Source: Verrucomicrobiota bacterium
Lineage (GTDB): Bacteria > Verrucomicrobiota > Verrucomicrobiia > Opitutales > Opitutaceae
DNA length: 64,000 nucleotides
Assembly (NCBI GenBank): GCA_023399155.1
Contig: JAEWQP010000022.1
Location: forward strand, 248,001-312,000
Reading direction: 5' to 3'
Part shown: piece after piece, positions 50,071-58,615 of the stretch
Layout of the letters: the number at the start of each line of letters is the position of its first letter
Numbering within the stretch: position 1 is the first letter of the stretch
Position numbers and translations under genes: made by a program
Notes under the pieces: generated by a model
The model's input: the letters and a program-made list of their open reading frames with translations, nothing else
Told to the model about the DNA's origin: nothing
Databases searched by the model: none

Positions 50071-52237
50071 GGAAACCCGCTACCTCGGAAAACCGCACCC
50101 GCGGCTCGACGGTCCCGCCAAAGTGTCGGGACGCGCTCACTACATGACCGACGTCGCCCCCGCAGGCATGCTCTACGGGGCCGTCTTCCGCTCGCGCTGG
50201 GCGGCCGCACGGATCACGTCCATCAACCTGGAGAAGGCGCGAAAGGCGCCGGGGATTCGCGCCGCCATCGTCCTCGCCGAGGGCGAGATCGTGGCGCGCT
50301 ACTACGGCCAGGAGCTTGCGGCTGTGGCCGGCGAAAGCCGCCAGGCCGTATTTGATGCGCTCGAGCTGATCGAGGCGCAGGCGACGGCCATGCCCGTGGT
50401 CGTCGACGAGGTCGTCGCGATGCGGCCGGATGCGCAGCGCGTGTATCAGGATCGTCCCAACGCGACCGAGCCGGTCGAGCGCAAGGAGGGCGATGTCGAT
50501 GCCGCCTTCGCCGCGGCCGCCGCGTCAGTGGAGGCGACGTTCAGTACGCCGGTGCTGCTGCACCAGCCGATTGAGCCGCATGGCGCGGTCGTGCAGGTTT
50601 CGCCCGACGAGGTCCGCGTCTGGGGATCGTCGCAGTTCATCTTCGGCATACGCGATTCGCTGGCGCAGGGCCTCCAGGTGCCGCAGAACCAGGTGCGCGT
50701 GACTTCTGAATACATGGGCGGCGGATTCGGTTCGAAGATCGAGCCGTGGGCGCACAACCTGATCGCCGCGCGCCTCGCGCAGGCGGCCGGTGCGCCGGTC
50801 AAGCTCGTCTACACGCGCGCCGAGGAGGCGCTTTGCGTGGGCAACCGTCCCTCGTCGTTCCAGCGCATCCGCCTCGCGGCCGGCGCCGACGGGAAGCTCA
50901 CCGCCTTCGAGCTGCACGGCTTCGGCACGCCCGGGCACGTGGCCACGCCGCAGAATCCCGGCGGCGGGGTGATCGACTATCCCGCGCCCTACATCTATGC
51001 GGTCCCGAACACGCGCGTGAAGCGCTCCAAGGTCGCGGTCCATGCGGGCCTGGCCACCTGGATGCGCGCGCCGGGCTGCCCGGTGGCGTCGTTCGCCTTC
51101 GAGGGCATCCTCGACGAACTCGCGCTCAAGCTCGGGATCGACCCGCTCGAGATGCGCCTGCGCAACGACCCGCTCGAGATGCGTCGTCGCGAGTTCGAGA
51201 TGGGCGCCGAGCGGATCGGCTGGAAGGAACGCTATCGCGCGCCCGGGACCTCTCCCGGACCGGTGAAGACCGGGCTCGGTTGCGCCGGCGCGGCCTGGCC
51301 CGGAGGCGGCCACGGCACGCAGGCCGAGGTGCAGATCAACGCCGACGGGACCGTGGAGGTGCGCTGTGGTACCCAGGATCTCGGTACAGGTTCGCGCACG
51401 GTGGTGGCGATGGTCGCGGCGGAGATGCTCGGGATCGACCTGGAGCGCGTCACCGCGCGCGTGGGCGACACGCGTTTCCCGCCCTCCGGGGTGAGTGGCG
51501 GCAGCACGACGACGGCCTCGGTGTCCCCGGCGGTTTACGACGCCTGCGAGAAGGCGCTCGCCGAGCTGGCCAGGGTGAGCGGCGTGGCCGATCCACGCGG
51601 CGAGTCCTGGGACGGCGCATGCGCAAAGCTCGGGATCGAGCCGCTCGTCGCGGCCGGGCGCTGGCGCGAGGGGCTCTCCTCCAGCGGTGCCGGCGGCGCC
51701 CAGTTCGCCGAGGTCGAGGTCGACACCGAGACCGGCTTCGTGCGCGTGAAGCGCATCGTCTGCGTGCAGGATTGCGGCCTGGTGGTCAACCGCCTCACCT
51801 GCGAGAGCCAGGTGAACGGCGGCATCATCATGGGCCTCGGATTCGCGCTCTACGAACAGCGGATCATGGATACACGCAGCGGTGTCGTGCTCAACCCGAA
51901 CTTCGAGACCTACAAGGTGCCGGGCGCGGCCGACATGCCCTCGATCGAGGTGACGCTGCTCGACATGCCCGGGCGCGGGGTGATCGGCGTGGGCGAACCG
52001 GTGACGGTGCCGACTGCCGCCGCCATCGCCAATGCCGTTTCCAACGCGATCGGCGTCCGTGTATCCAGTCTGCCTATCACGCCGGACAAGGTGCTGGCGG
52101 CGCTCGGCACGGTTCCACCGGCGCGAGGCCGGCGCGATCCGCGCGAGGCGCTGGACGCGGCGTTCCAGCAGGTCGCTGCGGCGGATGCGGTCACGCCGGC
52201 CCAGCCGGTCACACGCTACGGGAGGATTTACGCATGA
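50057..52237 (+). CDS. Molybdenum-cofactor subunit of aldehyde/xanthine oxidoreductase (PaoC-like)
   Basis: 726-aa catalytic subunit that binds the molybdopterin cofactor and hydroxylates aldehydes or N-heterocycles. It carries the conserved GGGFGSK element, LHQPIEPHGAVV, the segment VSGGSTTTASVSPAV, and near the C-terminus GVGEPVTVPTAAAIANAV with the base-catalyst Glu. No signal peptide of its own, so export would be by riding with the Tat-tagged Fe-S subunit. Overlaps its neighbours on both sides (14 bases upstream, ATGA downstream), a tightly coupled operon. Substrate unknown; an aldehyde is likely by similarity to PaoABC. Confidence 0.93.
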   Translation: MAWPKETRYLGKPHPRLDGPAKVSGRAHYMTDVAPAGMLYGAVFRSRWAAARITSINLEKARKAPGIRAAIVLAEGEIVARYYGQELAAVAGESRQAVFDALELIEAQATAMPVVVDEVVAMRPDAQRVYQDRPNATEPVERKEGDVDAAFAAAAASVEATFSTPVLLHQPIEPHGAVVQVSPDEVRVWGSSQFIFGIRDSLAQGLQVPQNQVRVTSEYMGGGFGSKIEPWAHNLIAARLAQAAGAPVKLVYTRAEEALCVGNRPSSFQRIRLAAGADGKLTAFELHGFGTPGHVATPQNPGGGVIDYPAPYIYAVPNTRVKRSKVAVHAGLATWMRAPGCPVASFAFEGILDELALKLGIDPLEMRLRNDPLEMRRREFEMGAERIGWKERYRAPGTSPGPVKTGLGCAGAAWPGGGHGTQAEVQINADGTVEVRCGTQDLGTGSRTVVAMVAAEMLGIDLERVTARVGDTRFPPSGVSGGSTTTASVSPAVYDACEKALAELARVSGVADPRGESWDGACAKLGIEPLVAAGRWREGLSSSGAGGAQFAEVEVDTETGFVRVKRIVCVQDCGLVVNRLTCESQVNGGIIMGLGFALYEQRIMDTRSGVVLNPNFETYKVPGAADMPSIEVTLLDMPGRGVIGVGEPVTVPTAAAIANAVSNAIGVRVSSLPITPDKVLAALGTVPPARGRRDPREALDAAFQQVAAADAVTPAQPVTRYGRIYA

Positions 52238-53202
52238 AGGCCTTCAGTTATGTCACCGCGCGCACGGCCGAATCGGCCGTGGAACTCGTGCGCCCGGGCG
52301 GGCGCTTTCTAGCCGGGGGGATGGACCTTATCGGCGAACTGAAGGACGACCTCGTCGAGGCCGCGCGACTCGTGAACGTGAAGGCGCTTCCCGCGCTCGA
52401 CGCGATCGAGGCGGGTGCCGACCGCTGGACGATCGGGGCCAATGTCACGCTTGCGCGCCTCGCGGCCCACGCCGGCGTGCGCGCGGCGTTTCCCGCGCTG
52501 GCCGATGCCGCGGCCTCGGTCGGATCGCCGCAACTACGCACGCTCGCCACCGTCGCGGGCAACCTCGCTCAGCATTCGCGCTGCTGGTATTTCCGGCACA
52601 AGGACATCCGCTGCCTGAAGAAGGGCGGCGCCGGGTGTTTCGCACGCACCGGTCGGAACAAGTACCACGCGATCTTCAGCGGCTGTCCGTGCGTGAGTCC
52701 CTTGGTATCGCACCTCGCCGTCGCCCTCAGCGCGCTCGATGCCAGCGTGGTGGTGCAACGCGGCGGCTCTGCGGTGACGCTTCCGCTCGCGGACATCTAC
52801 GACGAGGCCTGGCGTGTCGCGCGCGTGCAGCATGGGCTCAGGCCCGACGACCTCATCCTGCGCATTGTCGTTCCCGCAGCGAAAGCCGGCAGCGCATTCG
52901 AGCGCGTCACGGAGAAGAGCGGGTTCGACTGGGCCCTGGTGACATGTGCAGCGACGGTCGAGTCCGCGGCCGGCGTGGTGAAGCGCGCCCGCGTGACTCT
53001 CGGCTGCGTGGCACCGATCCCATACCGCGACGAGAAAGCCGAGGCGGCGCTCGCCGGCAAGCGGCTCGACGAGGCGTCTGCGCTCGCGTTCGCGGACGCG
53101 CTGCTCGAAAACGCGCAGCCGCTGGCGGAAAACGGCTACAAGGTCCCGATGGCCCGCGCGCTGATCAAGCGCGCCCTGCTCCGCGCTGGCGGAGCGGCGT
53201 GA
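52234..53202 (+). CDS. FAD subunit of molybdenum hydroxylase with extra iron-sulfur cysteines (PaoB-like)
   Basis: 322-aa FAD-binding subunit passing electrons from the Fe-S centres to an acceptor. Typical are FLAGGMDLIGELK, IGANVTLARLA and TVAGNLAQ near the flavin. A Cys-rich insert (Cys 117, 127, 135, 151 and 153, e.g. CWYFRHKDIRC, SGCPC) matches the position of the additional [4Fe-4S] cluster of E. coli PaoB and the 4-hydroxybenzoyl-CoA reductase group. The start at 52234 has a good GGAGGA site and overlaps the Mo-subunit stop as ATGA. Confidence 0.92.
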   Translation: MKAFSYVTARTAESAVELVRPGGRFLAGGMDLIGELKDDLVEAARLVNVKALPALDAIEAGADRWTIGANVTLARLAAHAGVRAAFPALADAAASVGSPQLRTLATVAGNLAQHSRCWYFRHKDIRCLKKGGAGCFARTGRNKYHAIFSGCPCVSPLVSHLAVALSALDASVVVQRGGSAVTLPLADIYDEAWRVARVQHGLRPDDLILRIVVPAAKAGSAFERVTEKSGFDWALVTCAATVESAAGVVKRARVTLGCVAPIPYRDEKAEAALAGKRLDEASALAFADALLENAQPLAENGYKVPMARALIKRALLRAGGAA

Positions 53203-53214
53203 GGCCTGCGCAAC

Positions 53215-53238
53215 GCCCGGGTCGCTGTTGACCCGGGC
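53215..53238. terminator. Bidirectional hairpin between convergent hydroxylase and mocA genes
   Basis: Perfect 9-bp stem GCCCGGGTC / GACCCGGGC with a 6-base loop, 13 bases after the FAD-subunit stop and 27 bases from the mocA stop. Suited to ending both converging transcripts. Confidence 0.75.
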
Positions 53239-53264
53239 CATTGTCCGTTGGCGCGACGTGGACT

Positions 53265-53852
53265 TCAGGCGGTGTCCACGTCGCGCAGGATCGCCTCGTC
53301 GCCGAGTTCCAGCAGGTCGGTTCGCGCGCGCTCCTCGGCGCGTGCGAGCAGCGTGCGGGCGCCGGCGTCACCGGTGAGCTCGCCCAGCGCCGGGCGCAGT
53401 GAGGCTGAGAGAAACACGGGATGGCCGCGGCGGCCCTGCGCCGTCGGGATCACGTGGCGCGCGAAGGCATGGTCAGCGGCGACCCGTGCCACGCGCGTGA
53501 CGAGTTCCGGCCTGAGAGCCGGGAGGTCTCCGGGCGCGACGATGACCCCCGCGACGTCCTGCACGCAGGCACGCACGCCTGCGGCGAGCGAGTGGCCCAT
53601 TCCCAGGGCAAATTCCTCCGCGAACACGAATCGCACCGGCAAACCTGTAAGTGCCGATTCGATACGTGCGCGCTCGTGCCCGGTCACGACGACGATCTCG
53701 CGGAACGCGGGTGCGGCGCCGCAGATCGCCTCCACGGTCGCGCGCACGACGGTGCGTGCGCTCCCGTCCGGCGCGGGAAGCAGGAGCTTGTGCTGCGGCG
53801 CGGCGCGCCGGGAAAGTCCCGCAGCCAGGACAATGGCGCACAGCTCACGCAT
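53265..53852 (-). CDS. mocA: Molybdenum cofactor nucleotidyltransferase, MocA/MobA-like
   Basis: 195-aa nucleotidyltransferase that attaches CMP (MocA type) to Mo-molybdopterin for xanthine oxidase-family enzymes. N-terminal IVLAAGLSRR and KLLLP form the nucleotide-binding loop; VVVTGHE, VIVAPGDLPALRPE (with the metal Asp) and TAQGRRGHPVFLS complete the family pattern. Its position against the hydroxylase operon, next to xdhC, strongly supports a role in maturing that enzyme. Confidence 0.9.
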   Translation of the reverse strand: MRELCAIVLAAGLSRRAAPQHKLLLPAPDGSARTVVRATVEAICGAAPAFREIVVVTGHERARIESALTGLPVRFVFAEEFALGMGHSLAAGVRACVQDVAGVIVAPGDLPALRPELVTRVARVAADHAFARHVIPTAQGRRGHPVFLSASLRPALGELTGDAGARTLLARAEERARTDLLELGDEAILRDVDTA

Positions 53853-53906
53853 GGTCGTGGAGAGTGGGCCGCCCCTCCGGAGGTCGCGAGGCGGAACGCG
53901 CGCGGC

Positions 53907-54962
53907 TCATGCGGGGCCGGCGCGTCGCCGCTCGTCCTCCGCCTGCCATTTCAGGATTCCGGCGAGAATGCCCACGGCGATCCCGGCGGCGCTCGGCGTG
54001 CCGAGATGAATACCCGCGGGGCCCTGGATGCGGGCGAGTTCCTCCGAGCTGGCGCCCGCCTCGCGCAGTCGGTCGAGCCGGTGTGCATGGGAACGCGAGC
54101 TGCCCATCGCGCCGATGTAGCCGGCGTGGGTCCGGATGAGCGCGAGCAGCGCGGCATCATCGATCTTGGGGTCGTGCGTCACCACCACGGCCGCATCCCG
54201 CGAATCCGGACGGAGCTCCTGCAGGATTCCCTGCGGCCAGATCCGCGCCATGCGATCCGGGGCCGTGCTGAAGCGCGCACTGTCGGTGTAGGCGGCGCGC
54301 GGGTCGATCACCACGGTGGCAAACGCCGCTTCGCGGGCGCAGGGCACGAGGTGCGTCGCGACGTCCGTGGCTCCGATCACGATCAGCCGGGGCCGCCGGC
54401 GCACGGTGCGAACGAAGATCGCGGCGGACTCGGCACCGACCAGCGCGGGCGGAAGTCCCTGCTCGAGACGGTCCCGTGCGGCGGCGATTTCATCGACGCT
54501 GAAGGCGTCATTGTCGCCGGTCATCGCGCCGCTGGCGTCGACGGCGAGGTGCCGGTCGCCGCGACTGAGAACCACGCCTGCTTCGTCCTGAGCGAGCCAG
54601 CCGCGCAGCATCGGAACCAAGCTGCGGACCTCGGCGCGTGCATGCGAACCCCACCAGGGCTCCACGCGGACCGCGATCCAGCCGCCGCAGGACAGACCAT
54701 CGGTCCAGGGCGGTTTCCCGTCCGGACCGAAACGCAGCGTCTGCGGGACTCCCGAGGCGAGGGCGATGCGGGCGGCTTCGACGACTTCGATATCGAGGCA
54801 GCCGGAGGAGACGGAACCCAGGAACCGGAGCGACTCCGGCGCGATCACCATGCAGGCGCCGGGCATGCGCGGGGCGCTGCCGGCGACGGCGATCACCGAG
54901 GCGAGTGCGAACGGTTCGCCAGCATCGATCCACGGGGCGAGTTGAGGCCACAGGCTGCGCAT
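53907..54962 (-). CDS. xdhC: XdhC/CoxI-family molybdenum hydroxylase maturation factor
   Basis: 351-aa protein of the XdhC/CoxI/PaoD family, which binds and sulfurates the molybdenum cofactor before insertion into xanthine-oxidase-type enzymes. The N-terminal domain has SVIAVAGSAPRMPGACMVI and the conserved Cys in SSGCLDIEVVEA plus LSCGG. The C-terminal Rossmann-like domain has LIVIGATDVATHLVPCA, VVVTHDPKIDDAAL and YIGAMGSSRSHAHR. The ATG at 54962 avoids a low-complexity N-terminal extension. Transcribed together with mocA, 54 bases downstream. Confidence 0.93.
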   Translation of the reverse strand: MRSLWPQLAPWIDAGEPFALASVIAVAGSAPRMPGACMVIAPESLRFLGSVSSGCLDIEVVEAARIALASGVPQTLRFGPDGKPPWTDGLSCGGWIAVRVEPWWGSHARAEVRSLVPMLRGWLAQDEAGVVLSRGDRHLAVDASGAMTGDNDAFSVDEIAAARDRLEQGLPPALVGAESAAIFVRTVRRRPRLIVIGATDVATHLVPCAREAAFATVVIDPRAAYTDSARFSTAPDRMARIWPQGILQELRPDSRDAAVVVTHDPKIDDAALLALIRTHAGYIGAMGSSRSHAHRLDRLREAGASSEELARIQGPAGIHLGTPSAAGIAVGILAGILKWQAEDERRRAGPA

Positions 54963-55103
54963 GGCATCAAGAAGGCGGAAGCTGTGTCGGTCTGAAAGGC
55001 TGAAAGCACCGGAATCCGCGAGGCGCGACGAGCCGTTCCGGGGGCCGGGACGGACGGGCGACGCGGCCGAGGCGATCGCGGATCGCGGCGCGCTGGCACG
55101 GGG

Positions 55104-56018
55104 GTGCGTTTGCTTTTTACGCTTTGTGTCGTTCGCTCCGAGGTCATCCTCTCCTCGCCTGTGGTCGTTTTTCACCATCCAGAGTGCGCCGGTTATGCGG
55201 CTCCCGGGCACCCGGAGCGGCCGCGACGCATCGTGGCTTCAGCGGCCCACCTTGCCGGCCACGTGCACGGCCTCGAGTGGCGCCAGCCGGAGCCCGCCTC
55301 ACCGGCCGATTTACTCCGCGCCCACTCGTCCCGGCACTTGGAACGATTGCAGGAGCCGAGACCGTTCGATGGCGACACGCCACATTATGAAGGCATCGCC
55401 CAGCATGCCGCGCTTGCGGCTGGAGCGGCGCTGGCGGCGGTTGAGGAAGCTCGTGCGGGGCGCCCGGCATTCAGCCTCATGCGCCCGCCCGGGCATCACG
55501 CCACGCCCGACCGGGCGATGGGGTTTTGCTACCTCAATAACGTCGCGATCGCGGCGCTCGTCGCTCGTGCCAGCGGCGTCGCAAGAGTCGCGATCTGGGA
55601 CTTCGATGCGCATCACGGGAATGGCACCGAGGCCATCGTTCGCGGACGCGAGGGCATCTCGTTTGTCTCCGTCCACCAGTATCCCGGCTACCCCGGCACG
55701 GGAACCATAAGTGACGGGAATTGCCTCAATTACCCGGTTCTTCCGGATACTCCGCCCGAGCGCCATATGGCCCTTCTGCGGCAGTCTTGGGAGTCGCTTC
55801 TCACGTTTCGGCCCGATCTTGTGCTCGTCTCGGCGGGATTCGATGCCTATGAGCATGATCCCATCACAACCTTATGTCTGAGGCGCGACGATTTTATCAC
55901 CCTGGGTGGCTGGCTGCATGACGCTGATCTCCCGACTGCAGCGGTATTGGAAGGCGGTTACAGCAAGGATCTCCCCGTCCTCATCGCCGGATTCCTCGAA
56001 GGCTGGCTCCACGGCTGA
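55104..56018 (+). CDS. Histone deacetylase-family deacylase
   Basis: 304-aa member of the arginase/deacetylase fold (HDAC, AcuC, acetylpolyamine amidohydrolase). The zinc and active-site signatures are all present: MRPPGHHATP, DFDAHHGNGTEA, SAGFDAYEHDP and the Tyr in LEGGYS. HPERPRRI near residue 36 is the family entry motif. The substrate (acetyl-lysine, acetoin pathway enzyme or acetylpolyamine) is open. The start is uncertain: GTG 55104 is used, but the conserved part begins only at VVVFHHPECAG, where GTG 55161 would also serve. Its 3' end overlaps the RNase D reading by about 100 bases. Confidence 0.88.
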   Translation: MRLLFTLCVVRSEVILSSPVVVFHHPECAGYAAPGHPERPRRIVASAAHLAGHVHGLEWRQPEPASPADLLRAHSSRHLERLQEPRPFDGDTPHYEGIAQHAALAAGAALAAVEEARAGRPAFSLMRPPGHHATPDRAMGFCYLNNVAIAALVARASGVARVAIWDFDAHHGNGTEAIVRGREGISFVSVHQYPGYPGTGTISDGNCLNYPVLPDTPPERHMALLRQSWESLLTFRPDLVLVSAGFDAYEHDPITTLCLRRDDFITLGGWLHDADLPTAAVLEGGYSKDLPVLIAGFLEGWLHG

Positions 56019-57264
56019 GAGCCGGAAGGCCCGTACGTCCCGGCGCGGATCCCGAAAAGGCCCGCGCGAAGGCTCCGAGGGCCAGTTTCCCAAGGGGACG
56101 CCGTCGCGCCGCGGCGGTGGAGGTCGCGAACGCGGCGAGCGCGGTCCCCAGCCGGCCGCCGCGGAGTTCACCTTCATCGATTCGCAGACGGGCGTGGACG
56201 CGCTGGTGGAGCACCTGCGCACCCAGCCGCTGATCGCCATCGATACGGAGGCGGACAATCTCCATCACTACGAGACCCGCGTGTGCCTGATCCAGGTCTC
56301 GGCGGGCGGGCGGCAGTTCATCGTCGATCCGCTCGCGGGGATCGATCTCGCCCCGCTTTTCGACCTGCTCGCGCAGAAAACCCTGCTGATGCACGGCAGC
56401 GATTACGATCTGCGTCTGTTGTGGGACCTCACCAAGTTCCGGCCGGCGGATGTCTTCGACACCATGCTGGCGGCGCAGCTCATCGGCCGCGAGCGCATCG
56501 GCCTGGCCTCGCTGCTCGAGGACTACCTCGGGATCCATCATCCCAAGGACAGCCAGAAGGCCGACTGGTCGCGACGCCCGTTGCCGCCGAAGATGCTCAA
56601 CTACGCGGCGGGCGATGTGGCCCATCTTTTCGACATCCACCGCATCCTCACCGATGAGATGACCCGGCTGGGCCGCCTCGAGTGGCACCGCCAGAAGTGC
56701 CGCTGGCAGATCGAGGTGGCGACGGTCGGATTCCCCGAGGAAAACGTCCACGCCTGGCGCATCGGACCTTCGCGCGGCATGCCGCCGCGCGCCCTTGCCG
56801 CACTCTACGAGTTGTGGCACTGGCGCGAAGCCGAAGCCAAGCGCCTGGATCGTCCGCCGTTCAAGGTGATGAGCAACGATTACCTCGCCAAGCTCGCCTA
56901 CGCGGTGGCCGAGGGCTCCTACCGGGATGTGTTTGAGAAACTCCCGAACGGCCTGCGCCGCGGGCCGTCCCGCGGGTTGATGGAGGCACTGGAGCGCGGA
57001 GCGGAGCGCGATCCGAAGTCGCTTCCACGTCGCGATCCGCAGGGTCGCCGGCCCGATCCGCTCGATGCCGAGGAGCTCGCCCGGCAGGACCGGATCAAAT
57101 CGTTCCGCGACAAGATCGCCTCGGAACTCAAGATCGACGCCACGCTCATCGCCAGCCGCTCCCAGATTGCGCAACTGTGCCGCGTGCCCGGCGAGGCCGC
57201 GAAGGTCCTGCAGCCCTGGCAGGTCGATCTGCTCCGGCCCGTGCTGGAGTCGTTCGGGACCTGA
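55918..57264 (+). CDS. rnd: Ribonuclease D with basic N-terminal extension
   Basis: 448-aa 3'-5' exoribonuclease acting in tRNA 3' maturation. The DEDDy exonuclease motifs are AIDTEAD, LMHGSDYDLRLL and the Tyr/Asp of NYAAGDVAHLFD. Helical HRDC-type regions follow (PRALAALYELWHWREAEA; QIAQLCRVPGEA). About 80 residues ahead of the nuclease domain are Arg/Gly/Ser-rich (SRRGSRKGPREGSEGQF, SRRGGGGRERG) and may bind RNA. No start codon exists between the deacylase stop and the nuclease domain, so the gene must begin inside the deacylase gene: ATG 55918, or GTG 55906. Confidence 0.88.
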   Translation: MTLISRLQRYWKAVTARISPSSSPDSSKAGSTAESRKARTSRRGSRKGPREGSEGQFPKGTPSRRGGGGRERGERGPQPAAAEFTFIDSQTGVDALVEHLRTQPLIAIDTEADNLHHYETRVCLIQVSAGGRQFIVDPLAGIDLAPLFDLLAQKTLLMHGSDYDLRLLWDLTKFRPADVFDTMLAAQLIGRERIGLASLLEDYLGIHHPKDSQKADWSRRPLPPKMLNYAAGDVAHLFDIHRILTDEMTRLGRLEWHRQKCRWQIEVATVGFPEENVHAWRIGPSRGMPPRALAALYELWHWREAEAKRLDRPPFKVMSNDYLAKLAYAVAEGSYRDVFEKLPNGLRRGPSRGLMEALERGAERDPKSLPRRDPQGRRPDPLDAEELARQDRIKSFRDKIASELKIDATLIASRSQIAQLCRVPGEAAKVLQPWQVDLLRPVLESFGT

Positions 57265-57355
57265 TTGACTGTAGCCGCAGCCACAGCACCACCCGCGTCG
57301 CGGCGCTGCACACGGGTGTTGCGGTGTGCGGAAGGGGCGGCCAGCATGGACGACC

Positions 57356-58555
57356 ATGTCCTCGGATTCCCACAGCGGCTCCGGCTGGCCACAGGTGACG
57401 TACGTGGCGCTCGCCGTGCTCGTCATCGGGTTGGTCTTCCTCTGGCCCTATCTCGGTGGGCCGCGGTCGGCCAGGCGGGCGCCTGATCCGGCGGAGGGCG
57501 CACACATGCTTTCGGCGGCCGACGCCGGGCGGGATGCGCTGATCAAGGCCGCGGCCGAAGCCGCGCAGGCGAGCGTGACCGGGCGCTGGGAAATGATCGT
57601 CGAGCGCGCGCGGGCGGCGGCCGCCGCGGGGCCGGATCGGTTGCCCGTGTTCATCTGGACGCTCTTCACCGCGTTCGACGCGCTCGAGGCGCGTGAACAG
57701 GAAGGCGCGCTGCGGGCCTTCTTTGAGACGGGCCGCGACGTGCGCTTCGGCGAGGTGTTCACCGTGGCGCGCGGAGGCTGGCTCATGGACTGGCCGACCT
57801 TGCGCGTCGCGTTGTTGGACTACGTGTCGCAGCGGAGGCCGGAGCTCGCGCGCGACCTGGCGATCCAGGTCCTGCAGGCGCGGCCCGACGAACCCGGAGA
57901 ATGGGCGCTGGCCATGCGCGAACTCGTGCGCGGCGTACCGCTGGACCAGTGGAGCAGTCTCGTGCGCGTGCGGCTGCGGGAGTTCATCCACGATCGCGAT
58001 TGGTCGGCGCGTGGATCCGCGAGCTGGATGGAGGGCTTCGACATCCTCGTGGCCGCCGGCACGGCGGAGGCCCTGCGCGATCTCGGCACGATCAGCACGG
58101 AGAGTGCCTCGCGGTCGGCCCGGTTCGTCGCCTTCCTCACCGCCGACCGCCTCGTGATGACCGCACCCGCGGCTTGCCTCATGACGCTCAATCGCGACCC
58201 GTCGCTGTTCTCCGGGGCCACGGGCGTGCGCGCCGGCCTCTTCGCCCGCGGCGACCTGCGCGACCCCACACAGCTGGCGGAGCTGGTGACGTATTTTGAT
58301 CGTGGAGACGTCGGACCCGGCGAGCGTGCGCAATTCGCCGCCGCCTTTCCCCAGCTGAGTTCCGCGCCGACGCATCGCCTGTTGACCGAACCAGTCGTGC
58401 GTTCGGAGGAGGAAATCCAGCAGGCCGAGGCTGCCGTGTGCCAGCAGATCGAGATCTGGCTGCACGAGAATCGCTTCCCGGCCTGGGCGGATGCGTTCGG
58501 CGAGATCAAGCGACGCCTCGAGGCCCGACAACCCTCGGCCGCACCGGCGAGCTGA
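57356..58555 (+). CDS. N-terminally membrane-anchored hypothetical protein
   Basis: 399-aa protein I do not recognise. After a short polar start (MSSDSHSGSG) there is one membrane segment (YVALAVLVIGLVFLWPYLGG). A long helical soluble region follows, rich in Ala, Arg and Glu, with several 35-45-residue helical pairs reminiscent of HEAT or TPR-like solenoids (RPELARDLAIQVLQARPDEP; NRFPAWADAFGEIKRR). It lies 91 bases after RNase D and 60 bases before the RlmM-like gene on the same strand, so it is probably in one operon with these RNA enzymes. Confidence 0.6.
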   Translation: MSSDSHSGSGWPQVTYVALAVLVIGLVFLWPYLGGPRSARRAPDPAEGAHMLSAADAGRDALIKAAAEAAQASVTGRWEMIVERARAAAAAGPDRLPVFIWTLFTAFDALEAREQEGALRAFFETGRDVRFGEVFTVARGGWLMDWPTLRVALLDYVSQRRPELARDLAIQVLQARPDEPGEWALAMRELVRGVPLDQWSSLVRVRLREFIHDRDWSARGSASWMEGFDILVAAGTAEALRDLGTISTESASRSARFVAFLTADRLVMTAPAACLMTLNRDPSLFSGATGVRAGLFARGDLRDPTQLAELVTYFDRGDVGPGERAQFAAAFPQLSSAPTHRLLTEPVVRSEEEIQQAEAAVCQQIEIWLHENRFPAWADAFGEIKRRLEARQPSAAPAS

Positions 58556-58615
58556 GCCGCACGCCGGTGGCGGAAAGGGCTCGCCCGGGCGGGTCGCGCG
58601 CCGGACGCTGGCCCC

